DNA of 64,000 bases. Source: Glandiceps talaboti. Lineage: Eukaryota; Hemichordata; Enteropneusta; Spengelidae. Positions 45,948 to 56,804 of this stretch are shown piece after piece. The DNA lies in assembly GCF_964340395.1 (NCBI RefSeq), contig NC_135561.1, positions 18,096,240 through 18,160,239 of the forward strand, read 5' to 3'. Every line of letters starts with the position of its first letter. The stretch's first letter is position 1. A program made the translations under genes and the position numbers. Under the pieces are notes generated by a model, which was given only the letters and a program-made list of their open reading frames with translations, was not told where the DNA came from and made no database searches.

Positions 45948-46859
45948 TGAGTAATAAGGTCACACATGTTAGCAATTATAAACTACCTCATGCAAACATC
46001 TGTATGTTTTGATGTTCGATACTTATACTTGTCTCCAGTATCCAACATGGCAGCCAACACAACTAAATAAATGTAGTAACCATCACATCAGTCTATCTGG
46101 AGTCATCCTTGTGCATCCAGGCCTAAGTGATAACACATCACAAACCAACAAAAACTAATCCAATTAATCTGCGAAAGAGGCTACCATTATTCCTTGATAT
46201 TAGTTTGTAGTATTTTTGCTAAGGATTGAGGCCCCTGGTAACAGAAGAGAAGGGAGGAGAAATCTGGTAAAATTTGTACAGATTTTCATACTTTTTACCA
46301 TAAATTTTCCTGGGAAATGCTGTAAAACACCTGGTGATCTCATGTAGATTCTACCTACTTATACCCCCCCCCCCCCAAACAAAAACATTCCATCTGTGGA
46401 AAAGAAAGTTTTGTACACTGTCAGGCTAATGGTACAGATATTAATAGTAGAAGCATTGCATATAGATTATCATTACTATGCAAGCAGTTAATTCAACTGT
46501 CGAATCCATAATTAAAAGTCAAAACGCAACCAGATCTGGGTGGTACAGAGAGGAGACAGTTTATTTAAATGTGTCCACATGATGGATTGTCTTCTGTTAA
46601 GTGTCATGATTCATATGCTACATACATGTACCAAGAATGTCTTGTGTCTGGAACATATCAAAGACATGATAACTACACACATTAATGTAAATACATCAAA
46701 GACACTCCTCAATCATTCTGACTGTCATTCTGTTACTCTGAAAAATTGAATTATGCAAACTGACAGATAACATTTGGACAAAAGCCATGTGTCTTCTTTA
46801 ATGTCACTGAGACATATTAACGTGTGTTTTTTTGCTCAGGTTTGAATCCGTCAGGCTTG
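45948..46859. other. No gene; C-run at 46364
   Basis: No gene recognised. A C13 run is at about 46364. Around 46221-46280 a decayed unit (GGGAGGAGAAATCTGGTAAA) of the array at 46860 is visible. Confidence 0.45.
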
Positions 46860-47060
46860 CAAAGAAGGGGGGAATATGGTCAAACTTACAAAGGTTTGGG
46901 AATTCTGGTAAATGAGGGAGGAATCTGATAAAACTGGCTAAGGTTTGGGAGCCTGGTAAAAGAAGGGGAATCTGGTCTAACTTGCAAAGGTTTGGGAACC
47001 CTGCTAAATGAGGGAGAAATCTGGTAAAACTTGAAAGGTTTGGGAACCTCAGTGCTTATT
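46860..47060 (+). repeat. ~42-bp tandem array (GGTTTGGGA units)
   Basis: AAAGGTTTGGGAATTCTGGT, AAGGTTTGGGAGCCTGGTAA, AAAGGTTTGGGAACCCTGCT and GAAAGGTTTGGGAACCTC recur about every 40-46 bp, each followed by a GAGGGAGGAATCTGGTAAA-like segment. Outlying relatives are near 46221 and 47270-47360, so a larger array was probably split by the family D copy at 47091. Confidence 0.85.
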
Positions 47061-47090
47061 CCATTCAGTGCAAAACATACTCATTATCCA

Positions 47091-47272
47091 ACCATGAATA
47101 TATCATTTCTGCTGACTCCCATAATGCAATGGTCCACAGCAAAGATACCCTATACAGGCACAAGAGAAACTTGATGTTTTGTGAGTAATTGTAGGTGATG
47201 TAAAATCATGAATTGACTCTACACAACCCATAGTTTATGAAAATGTTCTTATTTCCTGGGGGAAACTTTGGG
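47091..47272. mobile_element. Family D element, right half only
   Basis: GCAAAGATACCCTATACAGG, TAATTGTAGGTGATGTAAAA, CATGAATTGACTCTACACAA and TTATTTCCTGGGGGAAAC match the right half of the copy at 61681. The left arm is missing. Confidence 0.75.
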
Positions 47273-47950
47273 ACCCTGATATCAAAAGCCTCGGAAGGAA
47301 GGGCAAATCTGGTAGAATTTGCATGCATTTCTAAACCTTGTATAATAATTTGGGTTAGGAAGCCTGCCGGTGAAGCATATGAGAACTCTTAAAGTCTCTG
47401 ATAGAAGTTTAACTAAAATACTGGACCTGGTTATTACAAAATGTACAAAATAAAACGCCACTTATTTACTGCACATTGGAGATCTGGTTTCTCTAAAGAC
47501 TAACACACTGAGTCCCTCAAAATTATCAAAAACGTGCAGTAAGAGGTTAAAACACTTTTTGTCTCTTGATCTTGATTCTAAAAGGACACAAGCTGAGTTC
47601 ATACATTTTTAGGACATAACTCTTGCTGCATATGATATTATTCAAACGGTATTTGCAATATTACTTACTGAAGCATACTTCGCCATCACTTACAATTGAC
47701 TGAACTGTTCCCTAGTATCAAGATATAACATAATATAAATGATCTGATGATGTAATGTATTATATGTATAAAACTGTCAAGTAAATGTCTACTATCACTA
47801 TGCAATCAACCATCCTTCAATGCCAGAAGACAATTGTACTGTCATGGAAGACATGCATCGACAGTAATAGTGTACTGGAATAGTTTGATCAATATTTTAT
47901 GTAAAGTCTTTTCTCTTGAGTAGAAAAGTTCATAAACTCATCTTGTACCA
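47273..47950. other. No gene recognised
   Basis: Starts with a relative of the 46.9-kb array unit (GGCAAATCTGGTAGAATTTG). The rest is AT-rich and featureless. Confidence 0.4.
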
Positions 47951-48266
47951 CTTTAAAATGTCACTCCAGGAAATAAACAGATTTTCATTGACTTGGATTA
48001 AATGAATGTGGATTCCATGAACATTCAACATTCATGACTCCTATGTGCTTATTTCCTGACAGCAAAATAGTCATGAATGCCCCTTGTTCATCTAATCAAT
48101 ATTCATGTCTTTTGTGAAGGCAACAGCAATGTCAAAGTGAATGAAAAATAGATGTGAAAGGCAGTTTCAGTTTCAATGTTGGTGTTTCTTGGCAATCAAG
48201 TGAAATTTATGCAATGTGAAATTATCATCACAAAGTTTATTTCCTTGAGTAAAATTCCCACTTAGG
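47951..48266. mobile_element. Family D element, shorter copy
   Basis: Left end CTTTAAAATGTCACTCCAGG then AAATAAA; right end TTTATTTCCTTGAGTAAAAT then TCCCACTTAG. Inside are ATTCATGACTCCTATGTGC and GGTGTTTCTTGGCAATCAAG. Arms are diverged. Confidence 0.7.
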
Positions 48267-48391
48267 TATTACAATGTCCTGAACTACATGGTATTTGAAA
48301 AGTCCAGTCAGACTTATTTCTGCCTTTACTATGCGTGTTCATTCCCTGAATTGGCACAATTACTATGGACTATGTCAATCTGTCTGTGTGC
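48267..48391. other. No gene; spacer
   Basis: Short unique spacer between a family D copy and a family G copy. Confidence 0.4.
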
Positions 48392-48522
48392 CCATCCATC
48401 TGTAATACATCATTTCTCAGACATGCAATGTACAATTTCAATGAAACCTGGCACAAAGGTGACATATCATATATGCATGTCACTTTGTTTTACAACATAT
48501 ACAGGCAAACCAATAACTTTTC
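48392..48522 (+). repeat. Family G repeat, interrupted by family D
   Basis: CATCTGTAATACATCATTTC, ACCTGGCACAAAGGTGACAT and TTTTACAACATATACAGGC follow the 29.4-kb copy and stop where the next family D copy begins. Confidence 0.65.
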
Positions 48523-48825
48523 CTTTAAAGGGTTACACCACTCCAGGAAATAAAGGCATTTTTGTCAACAGATACACATATGTAGTAGAGGGACAATACA
48601 TGTACATATTCATGTTCCTAAGTGCGTATTACCTTCAGCTAAATAATCATGAATATTTATGAGGCAAAACTGTAAGAACAATGAATGTACAATAAGTTTC
48701 AATTTGATGTTTCTTGGCAAATGAACAAAATTTATTTGATGTGAAATAATGAATTTGAGAAATGACAGCAAAACTGAAAGTCTTTCTAAATGACTTCATT
48801 TCCAGGAGTAGCAGTTCCCTAAAGT
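48523..48825. mobile_element. Family D element, complete short copy
   Basis: Left end CTTTAAAGGGTTACACCACT then CCAGGAAATAAAG; right end GACTTCATTTCCAGGAGTAG then CAGTTCCCTAAAG. The interior shares GAATATTTATGAGGCAAAAC and GATGTTTCTTGGCAAATGAA with other copies. Confidence 0.82.
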
Positions 48826-49808
48826 GTACTTTATATATCAGTTTTAATGCAAAACTTGACTAATAAAGACTACAAAGTTATAAACTTTGGCCCTTTATCT
48901 TCATTGCCTACATGTACATTGCTACTGATAATCATCACATAGCCATGATATGTGTCCTTTGGGAGATCTGTCAACAACCTGGAGTGCCCTTTCATATACC
49001 TCTTTGGAAGTACTGTAAGCTGCTCAGAACAAATCCTCATAAGAAAGAAACGAGTTGATGACGTGCATTGTATTACTGTCAAGTGTAAATTGATTACTTA
49101 TTGCCTGAATGGCGTATAATGAAGTAAAACTTATAAGACACTAAGAGTTCCTGTCTATCAATTCAACTGATTTGAACATGGCTTTTGTCAAGCTGTGCCC
49201 ACGCATAGGTTGGGCAGCACTGTCTCGTCACCTGAAAATAAACATAGGAAATTACCCATATCCCAGCGATTGAGAATCACCAATCAATGTGACAAAGCAC
49301 ATTGTCGACACAATCTGCAACTGTCACTGTGTGTAAGGGTACAAAGTTATCTAAATGACAAGTCTAACCAATGCCTAGCCATTTTCAATCATTGCTTTTC
49401 ACAACATGCTGACAACTCTCCAACTTTTAATTAATGCATGAGATGATTTCCTATAATCAATTTCCGAGATTTCACTTTTAGAGTTTTCAATTAGGATTTT
49501 TATCACTCGTCAGCACTACCTTTCAGGATTTTCATTATGTACTGTCTGGCACTCAACTCAACGAGTTCACATTCATTATCACTGAGTAGCACTTATACTA
49601 CAATGTAGTTAAACATCAATACAGGCTGAAAGAGGAAATCAGTACTGAGTACAGTACCCTCAGGAGTCCAATCAACCATCAAACTGACAAACCAAATCAT
49701 CAATAAACGTCAATGGCATTTCTCATCATTAAACACCAAATCATTCAAAAAGGTATACCTGAACTATGGTACATGAAAAATAAGTGACCCTCTTGACTCA
49801 GGCTTGTC
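48826..49808. other. No gene recognised
   Basis: AT-rich with a few short frames. Nothing recognised. Confidence 0.4.
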
Positions 49809-49809
49809 A

Positions 49810-50040
49810 ATGACTGACCAGTTAGTCTTGTGTGCCTTCTTACTACTGCAGTCTGGGTTCAAACCCACACACTTCTGGTTAGGGTTTGGAAAAAGATTGA
49901 CCAGCTCTGTTTATAAGAAGGGTGATGCTATCTGGACCCTTAGTAATAAAATACCACACTGTCAGGATTCCACATATACTGTTTTCATACCAGCACTTAG
50001 AGTCAGAGAGTTGCACATGTGGTAACTCTTATTTCAATTT
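49810..50040 (+). mobile_element. Possible tRNA-derived SINE
   Basis: Box A-like TGACCAGTTAGTCTTGTG is followed about 40 bases later by a good box B, GGGTTCAAACCCACACAC. The body (GGTTAGGGTTTGGAAAAAGA, GGTGATGCTATCTGGACCC) ends near GTTGCACATGTGGTAACTC, then AT-rich DNA. No second copy was seen in the window, so it is a separate, tentative SINE. Confidence 0.45.
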
Positions 50041-50599
50041 CCATATTTTAATTGGATTAATAAATTATATTTATTATTTTCATTAATACCATTATTTTTC
50101 AATTTTATGTATTTCATTGTAACACACTGAAATGATGGGTTGGTCAGTCAGGTTTTTTCAAAAGAAAAAAAACACTAAAAAGTGTCTGTATTCCTGATGC
50201 AATCAAATTATACTTTAATAGCCTCAGAAATGACAATTATCGCCAAACTAAAATATTTGATTTTAAAGGGTCCACAATTTCACCTATAAAGACAATTTTC
50301 ACTCAGAAAAACAGATACACATTTTACTATCATAATATCAGTTAAGTTGTATTTATTCCTGAACATACCATAAACTTAAATGGCATTATTCTTCTCAGAT
50401 TCAAAAATTACTTTGAAATAACCAGATCATCCAACTATATAACTACTGCTGTAATCCTACCATGAGTAAATCTTTTAAAACAGAGGACGAATTATTTTGA
50501 CTGGTCAAGAAATGACCAATTATCCACTTAGAAAACTAGTACTACTGTATTTTGCCACTTGACATTCACCAAGCCTCCAGCCTGCTCAATTAATATTGC
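50041..50599. other. No gene recognised
   Basis: AT-rich, no identified element. Confidence 0.4.
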
Positions 50600-50712
50600 T
50601 TCCAAACAAAAGTGAAAACTTATTTGTTCACCAAAGCTTATGGTATACGATGGTTTTAGCCATTCAGCACTACCTAACAGAACATTGGTCTGGAAATTGG
50701 CACTATAGAAAT

Positions 50713-50720
<8 letters not shown>
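50600..50720 (+). pseudogene. LINE ORF2 extreme C-terminus and 3' end
   Basis: FQTKVKTYLFTKAYG (about 50608-50652) matches the F...LKTHLF..AYG peptide that closes many CR1/L2-like RT proteins. It is followed by a stop, a short 3' UTR and GGCACTATAGAAATTTGATT, which enters the GATT repeat. Upstream frame is lost to stops. A 5'-truncated or decayed insertion. Confidence 0.65.
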
Positions 50721-50743
<23 letters not shown>

Positions 50744-50760
50744 GTTGGTTGGTTGCTTGG

Positions 50761-50823
<63 letters not shown>

Positions 50824-50836
50824 GTTGGTTGGTTGG

Positions 50837-50880
<44 letters not shown>
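50712..50880 (+). repeat. Long (GATT)n/(GGTT)n microsatellite
   Basis: About 40 tetranucleotide units with two GGTT-rich patches. It begins as the tail of the LINE end just upstream, which probably seeded it. Confidence 0.97.
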
Positions 50881-50881
<1 letters not shown>

Positions 50882-51627
50882 GTCATCCTACCAGGAACAA
50901 AGCTATAGAAGTATTGTATCCAACATCAAATTTATGTACATATCAAATTAGCTCACAGACCCGACTTTACAGCTTGATAATACTGTTTTGTCAGAAACAA
51001 CATCATGAATGTTAATTCTCTCAACTAAAATCAAATACAAAGAATCTAGACTATACAGAGGAAAACTCAAAGGTCAAGTGATTGACAGGTGACAAACGTA
51101 AGGGACAATCAACTCCGCTGTAACATCGGAATAACCTTTTGGGACAAGATATTTAAAGTGTCCTACTACACATTCCTTGGAGTATATATGATCTTGCCGG
51201 AGAATTACCAGGAAGCCTTTAAGGTCTTACTAGGAGACTCTACAGGACAAATAATTTAGATCCCACAGGAAATTCCCCTGAGACTCTCGGTCCCTTTGGT
51301 CGCCTATAAATAGTAATGTTAATACGCAATACTTTAAAGGTGGCATCTGAAAAAAATCACAAATCGTGGAAATAATAATAATTTATAGTAACAATATCCA
51401 AACACTTCATTTTCAATACTCAATGGAACTTAAAGTGGTTATTCAATACAAAAAACAGCTCACATGCTATGAAATATTAATAAAAATCAAATCATTGCCC
51501 TGTAACAGTGTAAGATGGACATGAAACACATACTCTTTCTTGTATTCTAGTAAATCACTCTATGCATTGCAGTCTTGGTAAAACGACTGACAAATAGATC
51601 TTATCCTCGTTTCAGGAGATTTTATCT
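50881..51627. other. No gene recognised
   Basis: AT-rich, no identified element. Confidence 0.4.
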
Positions 51628-51835
51628 GACTTCAAGAAGTTTACATCATTTCAAGAAACTAATCATGGAAAAATCATTCCAGTGATGAAAGCATAAAATC
51701 TCCTGTCATACTCACAAACAAAATTTAAATTTTTTATAAGTGAAATTTTAAGAAGTTTACAATATTTCAAAAAAAACTAATCATAGAAAATGTGTACCAG
51801 GATGAAAGCACAAAGTCTGCTGTCAAATTCAATTC
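51628..51835 (+). repeat. ~115-bp diverged tandem duplication
   Basis: AAGAAGTTTACATCATTTCA, ACTAATCATGGAAAAATCAT and GATGAAAGCATAAAATCTCC are repeated as AAGAAGTTTACAATATTTCA, ACTAATCATAGAAAATGTGT and GATGAAAGCACAAAGTCTGC. Confidence 0.85.
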
Positions 51836-52727
51836 CCACACACTTAAGTGGATAGCGAACATCTACTCTAGACAGAGAATTGAAACTTTGTATCAAACAC
51901 AGACATTGCATCAACATGATACAATACTTAAAAAGAAGTGTTTGAATTCAACTCTCAAATCACATACAGTGAGTACAATACATCTATAATGGAAAGTATA
52001 CCCAGTAGTAAGTCAAGCAGAGTACTATTCTATGATGAAAAGAGCTTCATTTCACCTATGTGCTAGTTTCAACACACGAGCAACACTAATCACATGGATA
52101 AATTTATCCAAGTATTCTAAAAGACGTACGGCCTGATGTTCCAAGACTAACTGTATGTCAGATTATGAGACATCTAAGATAATTACAAGGAGATTACACA
52201 TGCAAAATCTAGATTCATGGGTCTTGGTAATGGCACACATGCTGTTTTATCTCTTAAGAATGAAAAATAGATACAAGTATTGCTAATCCTCTATCTTCTT
52301 ATTAGACACCTGCCAGTCAGTCTTTTGTGACTTAATTTGCATACTACAAAGCCAGTGAAATTGTACTTCATCTGTCAATCTGCAAATCATCAATTCTCAT
52401 ATCCCATCTAAAATCATTTTAATCATGATTTCTTATACATTCTCTGTACATACCACATATCTTTTTAATAAATTGTTTTGTTTACGCAGCAGTTAGAAAT
52501 GTACAAATATTTGTCTAACCTTGCACTGTCTTACATTTTAAGGCACTATTTCCTGGCCTTTGAAGTCCATAGCATAGTAAAATCAATAATATTAGCATGC
52601 TGTGAGTACCATTTGAAATAGTTTCCTTACTCTCAGCAGCAGCACTGCCACTAGTGTTACAAATCTTAACATTCGGTTGCCATTTAAAGCACCAACAATT
52701 TCAGTATAGTGTCTGTAGCTACATGTG
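51836..52727. other. No gene recognised
   Basis: AT-rich, no identified element. Confidence 0.4.
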
Positions 52728-53235
52728 ACTGGGAAGGGGAGAGGTTGTTACTAGTAATGAAATGCTAATATAGCTTATATATTATGAAATTGATTGAACC
52801 ACCCACACTGAAACACAGGAGTCACACATGATTATAACTAAATTAATTCAAGTGGTTTAGTAACTGCGGGAGGGGGTGAGGTTTTTACATGTAATGACTT
52901 GCTTGTAAATCATGAAATTGATTGAATCACCCACATTGAAACACACAAGTCAAACTTGATCATAAGTAATTAATTCAAGTGGTTTAGTAACTGGGGGAGG
53001 GGGTGAGGTTGTTACATGTAATGACTTGCTTGTAGATCATGAAATTGATTGAATCACCCACACTGAAACACACATGTCAAATTTGATCATAAGTAATTAA
53101 TTCAAGTGGTTTAGTAACTGGGGGAGGGGGTGAGGTTGTTACATGTAATGACTTGCTTGTAGATCATGAAATTGATTGAATCACCCACATTGCAAATCGT
53201 GAGTCAAACATGATTTTAAGTTAATCAATTCAACT
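52728..53235 (+). repeat. 127-bp minisatellite, four units
   Basis: Units start at 52728, 52863, 52990 and 53117. Units 2-4 are very similar: AACTGGGGGAGGGGGTGAGG, TTACATGTAATGACTTGCTT, GATCATGAAATTGATTGAAT, CACCCACACTGAAACACAC and TAATTAATTCAAGTGGTTTA. Unit 1 is more diverged and a little longer. The G-rich block repeats once per unit. Confidence 0.96.
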
Positions 53236-53304
53236 TTTGATACAGTTCTCAAAACTTAAGTATACCTTGAACATTCAGAGTACGGTCAATTATGATGTAC
53301 TTAC
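53236..53304. other. No gene; spacer
   Basis: Short unique stretch; contains the donor-side sequence of the adjacent candidate exon. Confidence 0.3.
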
Positions 53305-53357
53305 CTGTATCCCTTTCTTGTCAATATTTTTTTCTTAGGTATTGCATGGAAATCCAA
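53305..53357 (-). CDS. Weak candidate exon
   Basis: 53-bp open stretch on the minus strand between ATATCTTTTGTGTGAG (acceptor-like) and GATACAG before GTAAGTAC (excellent donor). It encodes LDFHAIPKKKILTRKGY. It would end in the phase with which the 126-bp candidate at 43106 begins. No family recognised; chance is quite possible. Confidence 0.15.
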
Positions 53358-53804
53358 CTCACACAAAAGATATGTTCAGTTACCTGGCCATGTGATTAGC
53401 TTCACTGTTTGAAATAAACCAATAATACAGCTTTCGTGCAAGATTTCAATGTTTTTAAACAATTAAGTATACTGCACCTACTGATGGATAAAATCACCCC
53501 ATTAGTATACAGTTCCAATTATATACTTTTATATTAATTTAATAATTTTTAATGTAGTGTTGGGCCTTTGAAGGAAAAAATGCTCTTACTTAGACTTGTT
53601 ACAGCTATTCTAGCTTTAAATCAATCTTGGCAGTATAGTTGTAATAGTTTATTTATCTTGAATAAAAGCTATTTTGTGTCTGAACTGTGTATAGTACAAA
53701 CACTATCATTTTTTCAGCTGTTCACTTAGGGAGCCGTACTTTATTTCATGGTTCTCATGGACGCTCCAATCATACATTTCTTCAATTTGACATAATAGTG
53801 TTTT
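53358..53804. other. No gene recognised
   Basis: AT-rich, no identified element. Confidence 0.4.
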
Positions 53805-54270
53805 TAAACGACGCCGTCTGACGCAGAATTAGAAGAAGAAAAACGTCACCGATTGATTGTAAGATGGCAATTCCACAAGCATGTACATGTATTTCAGCTA
53901 AAATTATTGTTTATTGCTGAAATTTGGAAACTTCAAGAAAACAAATAGTCTTTAAGGTAGGCTGTGACGAGGCACCCTCACACATAGGCCAACCCCCCCC
54001 CCCCCCCCCCCAACCCCACTATGAGAGGAGGCTGGTGAGAGCGGAACGTTACTATGTATCTTACAGTCTAGAAAACAAATGGTTCAAGTGTCCTTGTGAC
54101 TTTTTAATTGTCATTCTAAGTTATTCAGACTGTTAAAATATGATTATGAATTGAAAGTATCACAACTTGTACACATACGCTTTTCGTTTGTTTTTGGGTT
54201 TTTTAAAATTTTATCCGACTTATAATTTTTACAGTATTACGATGAGAAACATATAATGACATAATAATTG
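53805..54270 (+). repeat. Family H repeat interrupted by a C-rich insert
   Basis: GACGCCGTCTGACGCAGAAT, GATTGATTGTAAGATGGCAA and TTATTGTTTATTGCTGAAAT follow the family. The order then breaks at about 53950 for some 110 bp, including a C19-20 run (53993-54012) and GAGGCTGGTGAGAGCGGAAC. It resumes with TGGTTCAAGTGTCC, TTCTAAGTTATTCAGACTGT and ACGATGAGAAACATA. Confidence 0.7.
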
Positions 54271-55229
54271 CCCTTATCTAAATCTACACAAACTACTACA
54301 TGTATACTGTAACAAGCTTTAAGCATACTTGACTGTGTGTTTTCCACTCTTGAAAATGAAAGGTGACATATACTGAGTTTTAACCTGTACAGTTTTCTTA
54401 GCAGGTTTAAGCACTTCTTAGCTATTCTAGGCCTAGATGTTACACTGACTTGTAAACAAGCACTTCTCAGCTATTCTAAACCTACTGAAGGAAGTAAATG
54501 TAGTATCATACATTCCCTTGAAGAGTTGCTGGTTTATTCTCAAGGTCCTTTCAAATAACAGATTTCATAAGGGTACACTTTGTAGTCAACACGATACACT
54601 GTCCCCTAAAGAGAACCCAACAAATGTATCCATCCTTCCATTACAGTCACATGCCTGTCTAGAATAACTCATATCAAATCACATGTTATGTTTTCTTCCA
54701 CATTATTAAGGGCAGTGCCTTTTACATACTACTGATTGAAACCAGCAAGCCACTAAAAGAATGCTTTGAAGAACCATGGAGGTACATGTAGAAAGGACCT
54801 GGAGAAAGAACATACGAAAAGAGACCAATCAGCAATATGCCTGCACATAATGGAAATGGCCATCGACTTCAAGAACTACCTTCAAATTAATCAAGCTCAC
54901 CAACAAGAACACATGGATTAAAAGAAGACTATTAGAAGCCATGTACATCAAAGTCAACAATCCATGACTTAATGCCAGTGTAGGAAAATATGACATTCCA
55001 CCAATGTACAGTGACATTATCACACAAGGTGGACAGTTTGGGGCGATGTGAAGCTATTACAAAGTTGCCACTGATTGGAAAACGTATATATACTTTGCCA
55101 CTCATTAACAATACGGCCAACAGATGTGCTTGTTTCCTTTGTTTTCTAGCCAATCAGAATGAACGTTATCTGGACAGTTTAGAGATGCACACATGACTGA
55201 TAAGTTCTTTGTGCTGAAGCATAATATAT
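54271..55229. other. No gene; short local repeat
   Basis: AAGCACTTCTTAGCTATTCT and AAGCACTTCTCAGCTATTCT lie about 50 bp apart near 54409 and 54459. Otherwise featureless. Confidence 0.5.
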
Positions 55230-55273
55230 AAATAAATAGATAAATAAATAAATAAATAATAAATAAATAAAAA
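55230..55273. repeat. (AAAT)n microsatellite
   Basis: AAAT tetranucleotide run with AGAT and AAAAT interruptions. Confidence 0.95.
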
Positions 55274-56009
55274 TAAACAATATTTTCACACCTGAATTTA
55301 TATATCGTATCAATCAAAGCTAACCTTTTCTCACCTCTAGTTTGTTTGACACACTGAAGAACAAGTGATTAATTCAAAACATGTCTGTTTCTCAATCAAA
55401 AGTGACAGAAGAGAATTTGTGTAAATCGTGTACTTAAATCAAGCATTACATTTGTATTCTATTATACTCATAGAGGTAAACCTCCTTGTATACTATAGAC
55501 TACAAGTTTGTAGTCGAAAGCTCTCACCTTATTAAAAATATGTTGTGTGTATTGGTTAGAATTTTAGTACTCAGTACTGTGTCAGTAGTCAAGTTCCTAT
55601 ACAGTATCGTTACGATTTACACCTCCACTCACATTTAATCAAAGTTGTTACTCTAGATGTTCTGAGATGCATGAGATGCAATTTAAAATTCATCCACAGC
55701 CATCCACACAGTCATTAACATCATGTCTTTCTTAATAAATCCCAAAATTCTAACCAATAAGTAACACAGTCCCTCATAAAGTTAGTGTTTATTGGGTCAG
55801 TAATGTCCAAATATGGTATGTTTGTCAGCTCAGGATGCTACTTACACACTGTTTATGTCACTGCATGTATAACATTTGGGGTTCACTGATTGGATGAACA
55901 ACTTTTTGTGCTGATTGAGGGACTTTGACCAGACGTGGTTTGGATAGAAACCACGTTGGCATCCAGACTAAGTACTCAAGTCTACATGTAGGCTTCTTTT
56001 AAAACTAGA
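55274..56009. other. No gene recognised
   Basis: AT-rich, no identified element. Confidence 0.4.
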
Positions 56010-56375
56010 AACAGCAGTTTGGAGCATACATGTACAATACTGTTTGCACAGTCGTTAGAGACTACTGGTCTTTTAACTAGAGTGACCATTCTGGTACATA
56101 CATACTGTATACTAATGTTTTATAGAGTCCTTCTCAGTTTTTCAAAGCAGTAATGACCCATTACCTTAAAGTGCCTAGTATTTTTACCTAGATTGACTAG
56201 TCTGGTACACACACACACATTGTACACTACTGTTTTTGTACAGCCCACAATACTGGCCTATTAGCTTAATAGAGACTTAGTGGTCTTTTATAATAACTAG
56301 AATATGACCAGTCTGGTACATACATACATACTGTATACTACACGGTTTTGCACAGCCCTTATCAGTTTGATAAAA
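56010..56375 (+). repeat. ~120-bp tandem repeats, three units
   Basis: GACCATTCTGGTACATACAT, GACTAGTCTGGTACACACAC and GACCAGTCTGGTACATACAT recur at about 56083, 56196 and 56308. Each is followed by a variant of TGTATACTACTGTTTTGCAC then AGCCCT, and preceded by variants of ACTGGTCTTTTAACTAGA. Confidence 0.88.
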
Positions 56376-56619
56376 ACGACTTTGACTGCATAGCTACTGA
56401 GTTGATTAGTTTATGATGTGTTGAACTGATAATACCCTGAAAGAGATAGAGTTGACTTTTCAGATGCAAAACCAATTTCACTTAAAGGAAATGATCAATG
56501 AAGACAATTGATTTCCAAAGTTCCTTTGATTGATACATATGATAATGGGCATACATGAGTATACGTTACAATGCTAGGATGTGTGTACTCATCAAGTTCT
56601 GTGTTGGCTCTGTAGACAC
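56376..56619. other. No gene recognised
   Basis: Unique AT-rich spacer. Confidence 0.4.
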
Positions 56620-56804
56620 AGTGTGCCCTTAAAAGTCAATTTGACGTACCACTGAGACACAGTAATTTCTTGTGGTGCACAAAAGTCTCAGTGTTCCCCT
56701 ATACCTTGCTATTTTAGGTGCTCACTGGCAAGAAAATTATTTTTCCATCAAATTGATCAACATCAAAGTTGTTTATCTTTCACATGTATTTAGAAGGCAC
56801 ACTG
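56620..56804. mobile_element. Family F MITE, copy 2
   Basis: Ends CAGTGTGCCCTTAAAAGTCA and TTTAGAAGGCACACTG are inverted and match copy 1 at 18514. The interior is diverged but keeps AATTTCTTGTGGTG-like and GTTCCCCTAT words. A chance 76-codon frame starts inside. Confidence 0.8.

Noticed and set aside
52728-53235. Possible CRISPR-like array
   Set aside because: The entire 127-bp unit is repeated with no unique spacers, and the genome is animal. It is a minisatellite.
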